Assembly: GCF_014211975.1 (NCBI RefSeq)
Contig: NZ_CP060084.1
Coordinates: forward strand, 1,426,001-1,490,000
Direction: 5' to 3'
DNA length: 64,000 bases
Source: Teredinibacter haidensis
GTDB taxonomy: Bacteria; Pseudomonadota; Gammaproteobacteria; Pseudomonadales; Cellvibrionaceae
Shown piece after piece: positions 17,555 to 26,008 of this stretch. A program made the translations under genes and the position numbers. Numbering within the stretch: position 1 is the first letter of the stretch; each line of letters starts with the position of its first letter. A model generated the notes under the pieces. It was not told the DNA's origin and ran no database searches. It worked only from the letters and a program-made list of their open reading frames with translations.

Positions 17555-17869
17555 ATGACACCGGAAATTGAAAACAATTTCCTCGAATTAAAACATATCT
17601 ACAGTGTTTACTTTCTCACCCGCAAAGAAAGGCATGCGTCGTAAATGCGAAGATGTGAACCCGTTGAAAAAATACAATACGATTGTACTGGGTTTGTCGA
17701 CGGAGCACGTAATCTTTCGAAAAGCGCTTATGCTTATCGATGGAATTCCGGCACCCAGAGGGCACCAGAAGAACGGGAGACCCATGTGTTAGATACACAA
17801 GAGTTTCGAAAATTGGCGCCGTATGTGGAATGGGTGCAACTTAGTACGAAAAGGAAGAAAGGCGGATGA
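17555..17869 (+). pseudogene. Small ORF interrupted by an in-frame stop, unknown
   Basis: An ATG at 17555 sits behind a good Shine-Dalgarno-like GGAG and opens a frame that stops at TAA 17642. The same frame resumes at once with an ATG at 17645 and runs to 17869, where its TGA overlaps the next gene as ATGA. This could be one gene broken by a stop, two tiny ORFs, or chance. I recognise no family. A second frame (17604-17792) is also open, so a frameshift is possible too. Confidence 0.3.
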
Positions 17870-18534
17870 GAATTGTTGAGCTGATCAAGGAGAAATCCCA
17901 GATGATTACGCTGCAAAATTTTACTGCAGAGTCCATCGAATTGAGGCTTAGGGAGCTAAAATCCTCGTTTTTTGAACGTTTAGCCCTGGTAAGCACCAGT
18001 AACAAACGGCCCCAATTTTCGCCTGTACAGAGAGAGGCCAAACCAATGGTATGTTCAAGTACATTTGTGCGCGCATATCACGACGATTTGCTAAAAAAAG
18101 TAGGCTTTGAAATTCATATTGGCGAGTGGTTTGAAATTACCCAGGACTCAATAAATATCTTTGCCGCCGTGACCAAAGACAGCCAGTGGATCCATTTAGA
18201 TACTGAGAGAGCTCGCAGAAATTCCCCCTTTAGAAGTACGGTTGCGCAGGGTTTTTTGATTATCGGTATGATTCCCGCGTTACGCGATTACGAAAATTCG
18301 GTATCAGAAGCAGATTTCCCGGTTCGTATGGTTGTGAACTGCGGTATTGAAAAAGTACGATTCCTATACCCAGTTAAACCCGGAAGTAGAATTCGTGCGC
18401 GCACCATACTCAAAAAAATCGAGCTAGCCCGAAAATGTATTGAGGTTACGGAAGCAATAACCGTGGAAATTGAAGGCTGCACTAAGAGCGCATGCGTAGC
18501 GGATATTATTTATCGGGTTTATCTGCAGCCGTAG
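17866..18534 (+). CDS. MaoC/NodN-like hot-dog dehydratase domain protein
   Basis: Hot-dog fold protein related to NodN and (R)-enoyl-CoA hydratases, 222 aa. The conserved block at residues ~85-140 has ITQDSINIFAAVTKDSQWIH followed by ARRNSPFRSTVAQGFLIIGM, matching the family pattern of hydratase Asp/His residues (D..WIH) and the HGF-like turn (here QGF). The first ~60 residues are not conserved and probably form a leader. An alternative start at 17902 has a strong AAGGAG nine bases upstream. The gene follows the efflux genes on the same strand and could tailor an acyl part of the peptide, but this is inference. A general fatty-acid role is equally possible. Confidence 0.8.
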   Translation: MRIVELIKEKSQMITLQNFTAESIELRLRELKSSFFERLALVSTSNKRPQFSPVQREAKPMVCSSTFVRAYHDDLLKKVGFEIHIGEWFEITQDSINIFAAVTKDSQWIHLDTERARRNSPFRSTVAQGFLIIGMIPALRDYENSVSEADFPVRMVVNCGIEKVRFLYPVKPGSRIRARTILKKIELARKCIEVTEAITVEIEGCTKSACVADIIYRVYLQP

Positions 18535-18580
18535 CTTTAGCCGTAAAGATGAATGACAACCTGCAGGGTGGTTTTCCACT

Positions 18581-18800
18581 AGCAGCCTGTTGAAAAAGCC
18601 GTAATCCGATAAATTACACCAAAAATAGCAACGGTCAATCTTGCGCTGCCAACGTTTTTTAATATGCCTCGAAATACTTCCGTTCGATTTTACCCAATGA
18701 CCTATAGCTTCCATTCCCAAGGAGGCTATCATGCTCAAACGCCGCACCTACAACTGGCCCCAGCTCTTTACAGAATACGAGCAGTCAGATGTTATTCAAA
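18581..18800 (+). mobile_element. IS remnant with IS66-like tnpA start
   Basis: After AGCAGCCTGTTGAAAAAGCC, a sequence type common at IS ends, an ORF opens at ATG 18731 (after AAGGAGG) and reads MLKRRTYNWPQLFTEYEQSD. That resembles the N-terminus of IS66-family TnpA accessory proteins. After about 24 codons the sequence becomes the antisense 3' end of the integrase gene. The IS is therefore truncated at the junction with the integrase module. Family assignment is from memory of the motif only. Confidence 0.45.
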
Positions 18801-20043
18801 CCTTTCTGCCTTTCCCGCTAAGCGCACGTTTTTTATTTTCAGTTTGTACGTAGATTGTATCAGTAGTTGCCATGCTGGAATGCCCTAGGTCTTCAGAGAC
18901 GTCTTTGAGTGCGCGCCCACGCTCAACCTCCATGCTTGCGCCAGTATGTCTTAGCCAGTGCGTGGAAGCTTCCTTCAATTTTTGTGATGCGTTTTCACCT
19001 TTATCAGTTTTCATTCCTTCGTAAGCTTTATCAAACACCTCCTGAACCAACCTTGTTAAGTGCCTTGATGTCATACCACCTTGACCTCGAATTTTTTCGA
19101 CAAGAGGGGAGTCATCAGTAGAAGAGGGTAGTGGTGTAGTTCCCCGCGAACTTCGGTAACGCGAAAGGTAGTCAAGGAATTCTGAGGGGACTGTGACATC
19201 TCGAAGCTTACGACCCTTCCCAAAAACTTTAAGCCACCAGTTTCCCTCATCATCCTTCCAGAAATGATTCATGGTTGGCGACCAGTTCTTTCGTTCTGAA
19301 AGTTCTGAAATGCGGAGAAAAAGCGTTTTAAGGCCGGCAATGATAAACAGGCTGCGTTCGTAGGTTGGTGTTTCATTCGCTAATCTAGTAGCTGTTGCGA
19401 GAACATAATCCCATTGATCTTCAGTTAAGCGCTTAACTTCCTTTACTTGGGCATCTTTAATAAAGTATTTACAGTCCTTTTTCGCATACTGGGCAGGGTT
19501 ACCTAAACAAATTTCTTCTTGAATCAGATAATTGTAAAAAGCAGACAGCCCAGAAAATGTCGCGTCGAGCGTAGCCTGCGATGGTCTGTACCGCCGAGCA
19601 TCTAGTTTTTGGTTATCGCCTTTGTCTCCCTTGGGTATTTTATACCTAAAAGGGCGCCAGCTTTTGTTGACCTTGAAGCCACCACCAATCAGATCAAAGC
19701 GGCCAATAGTTGTCTTGCTTATCCATTTCGCGGGTGGGGTCCAGGTAAAGTCCGCGAACTCCAATATGTCCTTCTTACGCTGTTCGTCGACAGGCTTATC
19801 TTTGTACAAAAAGGTCCACAGCAAGAATCTTTCTACATCGGTCCTAAATCGCAAAAAGGTATGTTCCGATTTGTTTCGGCCGGTATAGACAAGGAAATCG
19901 CGTGCCCACTTCCAATGCTGTCTACGCCAGGCTGGGCCTTCACCCAGAAACTGCTCAACTTCCGAGTATGCCGTTTTGTCGTAATCCATTAGCTCTTCGT
20001 AAGACGGGAACAGAGGCGTGGGTTTTGTGTTGTTTCTAATCAT
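18796..20043 (-). CDS. Tyrosine site-specific integrase
   Basis: Phage/ICE-type tyrosine recombinase, 415 aa. The C-terminal catalytic domain shows the first Arg in LRISELSE, Lys in GKGRK, HWLRHTGAS with His and Arg of box II, LGHSS and a late Tyr in DTIYVQT. All catalytic positions appear present. The N-terminal ~200 residues should form the arm/core-binding part. It stands between an IS remnant and a decayed copy of itself, so it probably marks an old integrated element. I could not see att sites. Confidence 0.93.
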   Translation of the reverse strand: MIRNNTKPTPLFPSYEELMDYDKTAYSEVEQFLGEGPAWRRQHWKWARDFLVYTGRNKSEHTFLRFRTDVERFLLWTFLYKDKPVDEQRKKDILEFADFTWTPPAKWISKTTIGRFDLIGGGFKVNKSWRPFRYKIPKGDKGDNQKLDARRYRPSQATLDATFSGLSAFYNYLIQEEICLGNPAQYAKKDCKYFIKDAQVKEVKRLTEDQWDYVLATATRLANETPTYERSLFIIAGLKTLFLRISELSERKNWSPTMNHFWKDDEGNWWLKVFGKGRKLRDVTVPSEFLDYLSRYRSSRGTTPLPSSTDDSPLVEKIRGQGGMTSRHLTRLVQEVFDKAYEGMKTDKGENASQKLKEASTHWLRHTGASMEVERGRALKDVSEDLGHSSMATTDTIYVQTENKKRALSGKGRKV

Positions 20044-20169
20044 AGAGTGTCAGCGAATTAAGTAAGCAAGAAGGTAGAGTATACAGAAACGCTCGCTATG
20101 TCCAATAATTAGAATTATATGACGTAATGTAATAGAGAGAGTGTGAAAATAAGTAACTATTTCAGTGGC

Positions 20170-20575
20170 TTAGCGCTTTCTTTTCGCTAAAAACGTATTC
20201 AGCAGTTTTCATTTTGGCATAGGCTTTATAAAATACATCCAGAATAATGCGCGTTAGCTGCCGAGTCGTCATACCACCTTGACCACGAATCTTTTCAACT
20301 GACGGCAACGGTTACAAACCACGGAATGCCCGATAACGCTTCAGGAAACCCAGAAAGTTTGCTGTTACCGTAATGTCACGGGCCTTTCTACCTTTACCAT
20401 AAACCTTGAGCCACCAATCGTTCAGCTAGTTCAGCTATTTGTAGATGCCGAGTGTTCAAAGTACTAATAACAAATAGACTACGCTCGTACGCGCGATCTT
20501 CAGCAGTCTAGTCGCTGAACTTTACGTTGCTCCTTTAGCTCCACTAAACATTGGCATATAGTTTCGTGTGATCTC
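20170..20575 (-). pseudogene. Decayed paralogue of the adjacent integrase
   Basis: Reading the minus strand in several frames gives blocks that match the neighbouring intact integrase: AYERSLFVIS (cf. TYERSLFIIA), DWWLKVYGKGRKARDITV (cf. NWWLKVFGKGRKLRDVTV) and GGMTTRQLTRIILDVFYKAY (cf. GGMTSRHLTRLVQEVFDKAY). The blocks keep their order but are broken by stops and small deletions. This is a dead second integrase, divergent from the live one, so probably not a recent tandem duplicate. Confidence 0.8.
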
Positions 20576-20721
20576 TGCCACGCCTAGAAACCTTCTCGCA
20601 TTCCAGGCTACCTATATCTCCAAAAATTATCTTAACAAAGAAGTTACTATTTCGCTTATACTAGAAACTGAAAGTTGCGCATTACCTTCTGAAATTGAGT
20701 TGCATTTAGGACGATATACTC

Positions 20722-21375
20722 ATGAAAAGCCAGACGATCAAGCCTAAGCTTTTATCTCTCACTCTAATGTTCTCAATTATTCTGGCGTCTTTCTCATCTT
20801 ACGCCGCACTTTTGACTCGCTCCGATGGATCGGTTTACGATGACATTCTCAACGTCACATGGTTAACTGACCTAAGTTTTCATAGAGAGAACATTTCCTC
20901 CACGGGATGGGAGCCTAACGATCCATCATATTTATGGACAGGAAAAGATGGTTATATTACAAATTATCAAGATGTAGATGAATGGGTCGAAGAACTTGAA
21001 TACGTAGGTTCCTTAGATTGGAGGTTACCTGAATCTAGCGAGCTGTTAAGCCTGTTCAACGATAGTTTGAAAGTTAGTGCGGGTAATATAGGCCCATTTG
21101 CAGGTTTATTTTTAAATCGCGGTTATTGGACATATATTCCTAAATGCGGTGAGGGTTTGAATTATGTTGTTCATATTGCTGATGGCGAACAAGCCAGAAA
21201 AGAAGAGGTAAATTACTGTACTTACAATGATGAAGGCGTTACCGGCGTAATTATTTTAGCTGATGGTGATATTAGTAGTGTAGCAGTTCCAGAAACGTCA
21301 ACACTTACATTGTTTGCAGTACTGATCCTGGCTTTAGGTATAAACACTAAGTACCAACGGAGACAGTCGCAGTAA
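20722..21375 (+). CDS. Secreted PEP-CTERM-type protein, DUF1566-like
   Basis: 217 aa. A Sec signal peptide (~1-28, ending SSYAA) is followed by a region with DWRLPESSELLSLF, resembling the Lcl/DUF1566 domain that often contains a W-R-L-P motif. The C-terminus has VPETSTLTLFAVLILALG and a short basic tail, which is the PEP-CTERM layout with Thr in place of the second Pro. It is thus a likely exosortase substrate anchored or processed at the outer surface. No exosortase gene lies in the window. It sits alone between mobile-element remnants. Confidence 0.75.
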   Translation: MKSQTIKPKLLSLTLMFSIILASFSSYAALLTRSDGSVYDDILNVTWLTDLSFHRENISSTGWEPNDPSYLWTGKDGYITNYQDVDEWVEELEYVGSLDWRLPESSELLSLFNDSLKVSAGNIGPFAGLFLNRGYWTYIPKCGEGLNYVVHIADGEQARKEEVNYCTYNDEGVTGVIILADGDISSVAVPETSTLTLFAVLILALGINTKYQRRQSQ

Positions 21376-21718
21376 ACATAATAATTTAACATTACAATAA
21401 AACGGTGGGAAAGAAACGCAGTTCAATAGTGTCAAGCTCTTATTGTTACAACTCGTTTACTGGCCGGAGTACCATCGCCCTCGTCGCGCGCACCCGCTAA
21501 ATCCTTTCGCACCAAGGAGCCAAAGGACGTTGGCAGGTGCCACCATATTGCTAATTCTAGAAAGCCTGCCCTTAGCTTTATCTGCTCTCAGTCGTTATGG
21601 CTAAATCGCTAAATGATTATATTTCGCCAAGCTATTCGGCTTTCAATGTTGTTGTTATGTCAGTAATTTATTGAAGTGTTATTTGCCGCATTTTTCTATA
21701 GTGTTTGTCTCTGTAGCT
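21376..21718. other. Gene-free stretch between PEP-CTERM gene and IS mosaic
   Basis: No ORF with recognisable features. The end (about 21685-21715) resembles 23585-23620: both have TGTTATTTG then TTTTTCTA and an AGTG..TGTC block. It looks like a decayed copy of the short dispersed repeat noted elsewhere. Confidence 0.4.
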
Positions 21719-21853
21719 TTATTAGTCTCCTAAAAGGTTAAAACCATCGGCTTTAGCCGGTCAGCTTTAGCTACAATGCTGGAATCGCAAATAAAGCTGG
21801 GGAGCAAAATATGAATTATCGATATGGCAGCCATACAGTCTTTAAAATTCAAT
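21719..21853 (+). repeat. Left copy of a ~134 bp inverted repeat (IS200 end)
   Basis: This segment reappears inverted at 23384-23518 with only one mismatch seen by eye (CTCC versus GTCC near 21728). It contains the hairpin CGGCTTTAGCCG and the first 14 codons of the IS200-type tnpA (MNYRYGSHTVFKIQ). It is the left end of a second IS200 copy whose remainder is missing. Confidence 0.9.
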
Positions 21854-22265
21854 GCAACCAAATCAAACAGGAACTCGCTGAAGTCGCTCGATCACACCCG
21901 CTATGCCAACGACTTTTAACATTGCCGGGGATCGGAGTCATCAATGCAACCGCAATGTACTCAGCCATTGGAAACGCCAGTCAATTTGCCCATCCTCGTG
22001 AGATTCCTGTTTGGTTGGGCGTTACGCCAAAACAATTTTTAAGCGGCGAAAAATCCGTTAACGGGGGTATCACGAGTTGATTCATGGCGCGCGATCCGTA
22101 TTGTATCGATCAAAACTCAAAACGGACAAACTCTCCGTTTGGGTAAATAACCTTGTTGAGCGAAGCGGCGTGAATAAAGCCGCCGTGGCTTTAGCTAACC
22201 GTTTGGCACGACTAATTTGGATTATTTTGCGACGGGATGAAGATTATAAAGTGATTCCTGCGTAG
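21811..22265 (+). pseudogene. IS110-family transposase C-terminal remnant, fused and frameshifted
   Basis: The first 14 codons belong to an IS200-type tnpA. Sequence then switches to IS110/IS116/IS902 transposase C-terminal domain: LLTLPGIGVINATAMYSAIG, VWLGVTPKQF, GEKSVNGGIT. A stop at 22078 follows, and the match resumes in another frame with LIHGARSVLYRSK and GVNKAAVALANRLARLIWI up to 22265. About ten codons seem to be missing at the frame change. The N-terminal DEDD half of the transposase is absent, so the gene is dead. Confidence 0.88.
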
Positions 22266-22627
22266 TTATGGCATTGTCATAGCGTATTAAAACAATTTAT
22301 TTTTTAGGAAATTTTAGAGCAATAAAAATGGTATTTTCTCTTGGTATCGTCGAGTTTTGATGTTAAAGCGGGTTTCCGTACTTAACCATAGTCTGGTTGG
22401 GACAAGGCTTTAATAAGCCGAGTGACTGTTTGAGACAGTTAAGTGCGGAACTCATCAGGGCCAGAAAGAAACACTCAAATATAAGCTTTCACAATAGGCC
22501 GAATATATGTCAGCACGAACCCAAATCAAAAAAAGACGGTCAACAAGGGAACACAACAACAAAGGCGATCAAATATTGATGGCGAGGTATTTTTCGCCTT
22601 GACATACCAGGAGCGTCCATATACTAC

Positions 22628-22922
22628 CTAGGCGGCAGCAAACAATACAGTTGCCTCTTGGAAAAATGATTTAATCAGAGCCTTATCCCGTTTGATACTT
22701 TCCACGTCTAAAATGGCACGATTCTTTAGTGATTCTCCTTTCTTGAGTGGCTTTTTAGAGCCGCCGTTTTTTATGTAAGGCAATGGGTTCGTGGTCGACA
22801 TTACGTCGAATTTCACCATTCGATATCGTTATGCTTTTCGGCAGCTTTGTATTACTTACGCGCTTACCCGATACAATGCTATCAATTGGTGTCAATTGAA
22901 TAACGGCATTATCTGTATCCAT
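22628..22922 (-). other. Small unknown ORFs, possible frameshifted gene
   Basis: Two minus-strand frames are open in series: 22922-22755 (starting MDTDNAVIQLTPIDSIV) and 22819-22628 (ending FFQEATVLFAAA). Both look plausibly coding and overlap, as in a gene with one frameshift. I recognise no family. The ORFs lie between the IS110 remnant and the right end of the IS200 element. Confidence 0.25.
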
Positions 22923-22997
22923 AACTCAACAACCACCAGCTAAATCTTGTGGGTTAGCATTACGGACTGAAAGTCCGGATACGGGTCGAAGACCCGT

Positions 22998-23426
22998 CTA
23001 TTCCTCCACCCGAAAATTGTCTTCAACTTTCGGTTCGAAGTGGTGTTCTAAATAACTTTTAATCATCTCTTCAGTTAACTCCCCAGAAGTAACACAAAAG
23101 TATCCTCTTGCCCAAAAATGACGACCCCAATATCTTTTCTTAAGATCAGGGAAACTCTCAAATAGCTTTGACGATGAGCGGCCTTTGACCCTACGCATGA
23201 TTTCGCTCGGGGCCATATTGGGCGGAGCTGAAACAAGCAGATGTATGTGATCTTTGCTAACCACTCCTTTCAATATCTCAATCTCAAAAGCTTGCCACGT
23301 TTGTCGAATCAGCTCTCGGGCCTTCAACCCAACATCCCCCGTCAAAACCCGATAGCGGTATTTAGTGACAAACACAAAGTGATATTGAATTTTAAAGACT
23401 GTATGGCTGCCATATCGATAATTCAT
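22998..23426 (-). CDS. tnpA: IS200/IS605-family transposase TnpA (Y1 HUH)
   Basis: 142 aa, the normal size of Y1 transposases. It has the HUH metal site DHIHLL near residue 61, FVFVTKYRYRV at the N-terminus, WARGYFCVTSG, and the candidate catalytic Tyr in MIKSYLEHH near residue 127. It cuts and joins single-stranded DNA at the element's hairpin ends. The gene is intact and its flanking hairpins are present, so the element may still be mobile. No TnpB partner is present. Confidence 0.93.
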   Translation of the reverse strand: MNYRYGSHTVFKIQYHFVFVTKYRYRVLTGDVGLKARELIRQTWQAFEIEILKGVVSKDHIHLLVSAPPNMAPSEIMRRVKGRSSSKLFESFPDLKKRYWGRHFWARGYFCVTSGELTEEMIKSYLEHHFEPKVEDNFRVEE

Positions 23427-23518
23427 ATTTTGCTCCCCAGCTTTATTTGCGATTCCAGCATTGTAGCTAAAGCTGACCGGCTAAAGCCGATGGTTTTAAC
23501 CTTTTAGGACACTAATAA
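23384..23518 (-). repeat. Right copy of the ~134 bp inverted repeat
   Basis: Inverted, nearly identical partner of 21719-21853. It covers the tnpA upstream region, its ribosome site (GGGGAGC before the ATG) and the first codons of the intact tnpA. Together the two copies could pair over a ~1.5 kb loop or support inversion of the segment between them. Confidence 0.9.
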
Positions 23519-23678
23519 ATTCAATACTTCAACATCCACCGAACTTAATGTTTTTTATTACGATGACGGTCTAGTTTTTTTGAAATGTTATTTGTCGATT
23601 TTTTCTAGAGTGCCTGTCCCTTATTACACCTGTCCCATCTTACAATTTGATTGTCCAATGCGTTGCATACGACCAACG

Positions 23679-24458
23679 TTATGGGGAGAACTGCTTGCTC
23701 AAGTTAACCGGTAGATAGCCGTAGTGCCTGATAATAGCTTGCGCAGCTGGGCTTAACATAAAATCTAAAAACGATTGCGCTACCTTAGGTGCTTTAGAGT
23801 CGCGTAGTCGAACCGCTTGCTGCTCCAACGGGGGATGCAGTGATGCGGGAATAATTCGGTAAGAGCCGGGTATGGCCTTCCCTTCTCGGTAAATCAAAGA
23901 AAGGCTGATAAAGCCAAGCTCAGCTGCGCCACTCTCAATGAACTGAAAGGTCTGTAGCACGTTTTTTCCCTCAACAAATTTCGGGCGTAGCTGCTGAGTC
24001 AATCCAAGTTTGTCTAAAACTTCAATGGCCGCTTTACCGTGAACCCCAACTTTCGGGTTGGGCAATGCTAGGTGAGTAAAAGAGTTGCTTTGTAGAACCG
24101 AAAGGCTGCCATTAATCCGATCTCGGTTGGCGGACCAAAGTACTAACTGGCTGGCGGCGTAACTAATTCGAGTGCCGCTAACCCCTATTTTTTGTCGTTC
24201 CAGACTCTCAGGTGCAGCAATATCAGCACTGATAAAAAGGTCGAATGGCGCGCCCTGCTTTATTTCAGCATATAGCACCCCTACTGAGGCATAGGCGGTA
24301 AGAACGTGGTGACCGGTCTCTTTTTCGAACGCCTGAACGAGAGGCTCCATTGCGGGCTTAAAACCACCGGCAACTCCTGCAATAAGTTGATGAGCATTAC
24401 TGGTAATACTGATAAAAATAAGCCCGATTAGGCTCCATACTCGTCGCTTAATATTCAT
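23679..24458 (-). CDS. modA: Molybdate ABC transporter substrate-binding protein
   Basis: Periplasmic ModA-type binding protein, 259 aa, with a Sec signal peptide (~1-22, ending SNAHQ). Family features include GVAGGFKPAMEPLVQAFEKE at the N-terminus, APFDLFISAD, LALPNPKVGVHGKAAIEVL and GFISLSLI. It captures molybdate or tungstate for the ModBC importer. It is second in a two-gene unit after a porin (64 bp gap), divergent from modD-modB-modC. Since the modA copy upstream of modD is broken, this one should supply the transporter. Confidence 0.93.
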   Translation of the reverse strand: MNIKRRVWSLIGLIFISITSNAHQLIAGVAGGFKPAMEPLVQAFEKETGHHVLTAYASVGVLYAEIKQGAPFDLFISADIAAPESLERQKIGVSGTRISYAASQLVLWSANRDRINGSLSVLQSNSFTHLALPNPKVGVHGKAAIEVLDKLGLTQQLRPKFVEGKNVLQTFQFIESGAAELGFISLSLIYREGKAIPGSYRIIPASLHPPLEQQAVRLRDSKAPKVAQSFLDFMLSPAAQAIIRHYGYLPVNLSKQFSP

Positions 24459-24522
24459 GGGTGATTCCTTTTATAAAGATAGGGGAAATAGCGAAGTATT
24501 CGCTCTTCTGTTTTTCGAATGG

Positions 24523-25482
24523 TTAAAAACAATAGCGAAGGCCCAGAGATAAAGCAGTACTGATTTCGGTTTTCAATTCGAGTTGGGTTGCCATTGCGTA
24601 CGCGGTGGCTGCCTTGGAAAAGTTATGATCAACCCCTATGCTCGCCATTTTGGCTTTTTCCCCATGTTGAATTTTGGAGTTATCGTAGCTGTACTGTAGC
24701 TTGGCAATGTTTTCGCCTATGGGTAAAGCTAGGTTCACCATGTACCCGTTACCGGAGAGGTCTTCGCTATTTTTTTCTGATTTTTGGTAGAGACCGCCCA
24801 GTTGTATCGCTCCAATATCGATCTGCCCCACAGCTCGAAAGGCATCAACCCCTTTAACTTTGTGATTGAGGGCCGCTGCGATGTAATAAGGTCTTTTCTT
24901 AAGTTTGCTATCACCATAAGTGGCTGAAATGCTGTAGCCATCGTCCCCGTTTTGGCTTGAGGCATCATCACCAAATACCCAGGTAGCGGTAAGTTTTACT
25001 CCTCGATTGAGCGGTGCTATATAGGTAGCGGTATCACCTATACGATCTTGACCGGAAAAAATCTGCTTTAGGTTTCCTTCACGCTCTTTAAACAGATCCG
25101 CGCTACCTTCGGTTTTCTTAAAGCGTGTGTCATTACGTCCGAAGACCAAAGTGCCGAAGGTCTTAGAGCTAACCCCCATAAAAGTATTGCGAGCTGTCAG
25201 TGGTTGATTCTGATTTTCGTCATCAAATCCCTTAACCTCCGCCTCAAGGGTGTACACCAGTTTGGCACTATCAGTTAACGGGTGGCTCCCTTTCATCCCT
25301 AGTCGGCTGAATACCGAATGCACATTGGTGCCTTTATCAACCTGCCTCATAACGCCGTTGTCAGCATGAGTTAGCTCTATTTCTACCTTTCCATAGAGGT
25401 GGGTTTCTGCAGCTTGAGCTAGGCTGGCGACTGATGCTAATACGCTAATCGTGAGCAAGAATTGTGAAAGAAAAACATTCAT
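24523..25482 (-). CDS. Outer-membrane porin
   Basis: Gram-negative general porin-type beta-barrel, 319 aa. A signal peptide (~1-24, ending AQA) precedes AETHLYGKVEIELTH. The barrel has GVSSKTFGTLVFGR, a conserved porin element, and ends LSLGLRYCF with the terminal Phe needed for barrel insertion. AGGTGG lies before the ATG. A perfect palindrome of ModE-operator type ends about ten bases upstream of the start, so the porin is probably molybdate-regulated and may admit oxyanions. That role is an inference. Confidence 0.9.
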   Translation of the reverse strand: MNVFLSQFLLTISVLASVASLAQAAETHLYGKVEIELTHADNGVMRQVDKGTNVHSVFSRLGMKGSHPLTDSAKLVYTLEAEVKGFDDENQNQPLTARNTFMGVSSKTFGTLVFGRNDTRFKKTEGSADLFKEREGNLKQIFSGQDRIGDTATYIAPLNRGVKLTATWVFGDDASSQNGDDGYSISATYGDSKLKKRPYYIAAALNHKVKGVDAFRAVGQIDIGAIQLGGLYQKSEKNSEDLSGNGYMVNLALPIGENIAKLQYSYDNSKIQHGEKAKMASIGVDHNFSKAATAYAMATQLELKTEISTALSLGLRYCF

Positions 25483-25492
25483 CGTTAACCAC

Positions 25493-25520
25493 CTCGTTAT
25501 TTACAATTGTAAATAACGAG
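25493..25520. promoter_or_regulatory. Perfect palindrome, predicted ModE operator (porin-modA side)
   Basis: A 28-bp perfect palindrome with the core CGTTAT-N12-ATAACG. It lies immediately upstream of the porin start and overlaps its leader. The layout resembles the inverted half-sites described for ModE operators, and a modE gene lies 4 kb away. Another repressor of the same cluster would be the alternative. Confidence 0.75.
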
Positions 25521-26008
25521 TAGCAATAGTGGCGCCATCCTGGCGAATGCGAAGAGCCTCAAAATAAGTGCATGAATTCATTGAATATATTGTGATTTAG
25601 ACTGAAAAACAAAAGAACTCAATGCTTGGTATTATGTCGGCCAATGATTGTAAAATTGAAACAAAATGTTTCGTTATATACATATAAATATAGCGATGTA
25701 GCTGCTGAAGATGGAAATAGGTAGCGAAAGAGCCGAATTTATCGCAAATTTAGATTGGCTTTATCTTTGCAGGTACACAGCGCAATCGTGGTTGATACCT
25801 ATTGTTGAGTGTATGAGAACATCTTTGTTAGCGTTTGGAATTTAGGTTAATTGGTTGTTTTTAGGGGGTTAATCTGTTTTCTCAAAAATAAAGCGTTATT
25901 AAAAGGAAGCATTGTTTTGTCGTTATCTCTTCAATGGGATAACGACAATTGAGTTAAATACCACAGAATATTATCAGCCGTTATTTCAGAAATAGATGGC
26001 GATCGAAT
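25521..26008. other. Divergent promoter region of the molybdate regulon
   Basis: About 490 bp, AT-rich, with no ORF worth calling. It must hold the promoters of both arms. One ModE-like operator lies inside (25917-25948) and one at its left edge. A lone half-site AAGCGTTAT occurs near 25892. Confidence 0.6.
25917..25948. promoter_or_regulatory. Inverted repeat, predicted ModE operator (modD-modBC side)
   Basis: Arms TTGTCGTTATC and GATAACGACAA are separated by ten bases. The core has the same CGTTAT-N12-ATAACG spacing as the palindrome at 25493-25520. It lies about 60 bp before the start of the broken modA that leads the rightward operon. Confidence 0.75.

Larger units (their letters stand above)
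22963..23518 (-). mobile_element. IS200/IS605-family element
   Basis: A single-transposase element. The tnpA gene is flanked at its 3' side by two tandem perfect hairpins with GAA loops (22963-22977, stem CGGACT; 22981-22997, stem ACGGGTC) and at its 5' side by the hairpin CGGCTAAAGCCG (23478-23489). Subterminal hairpins instead of inverted terminal repeats are what IS200 elements use for single-strand recognition. The exact cleavage sites are not resolved here. Confidence 0.8.
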
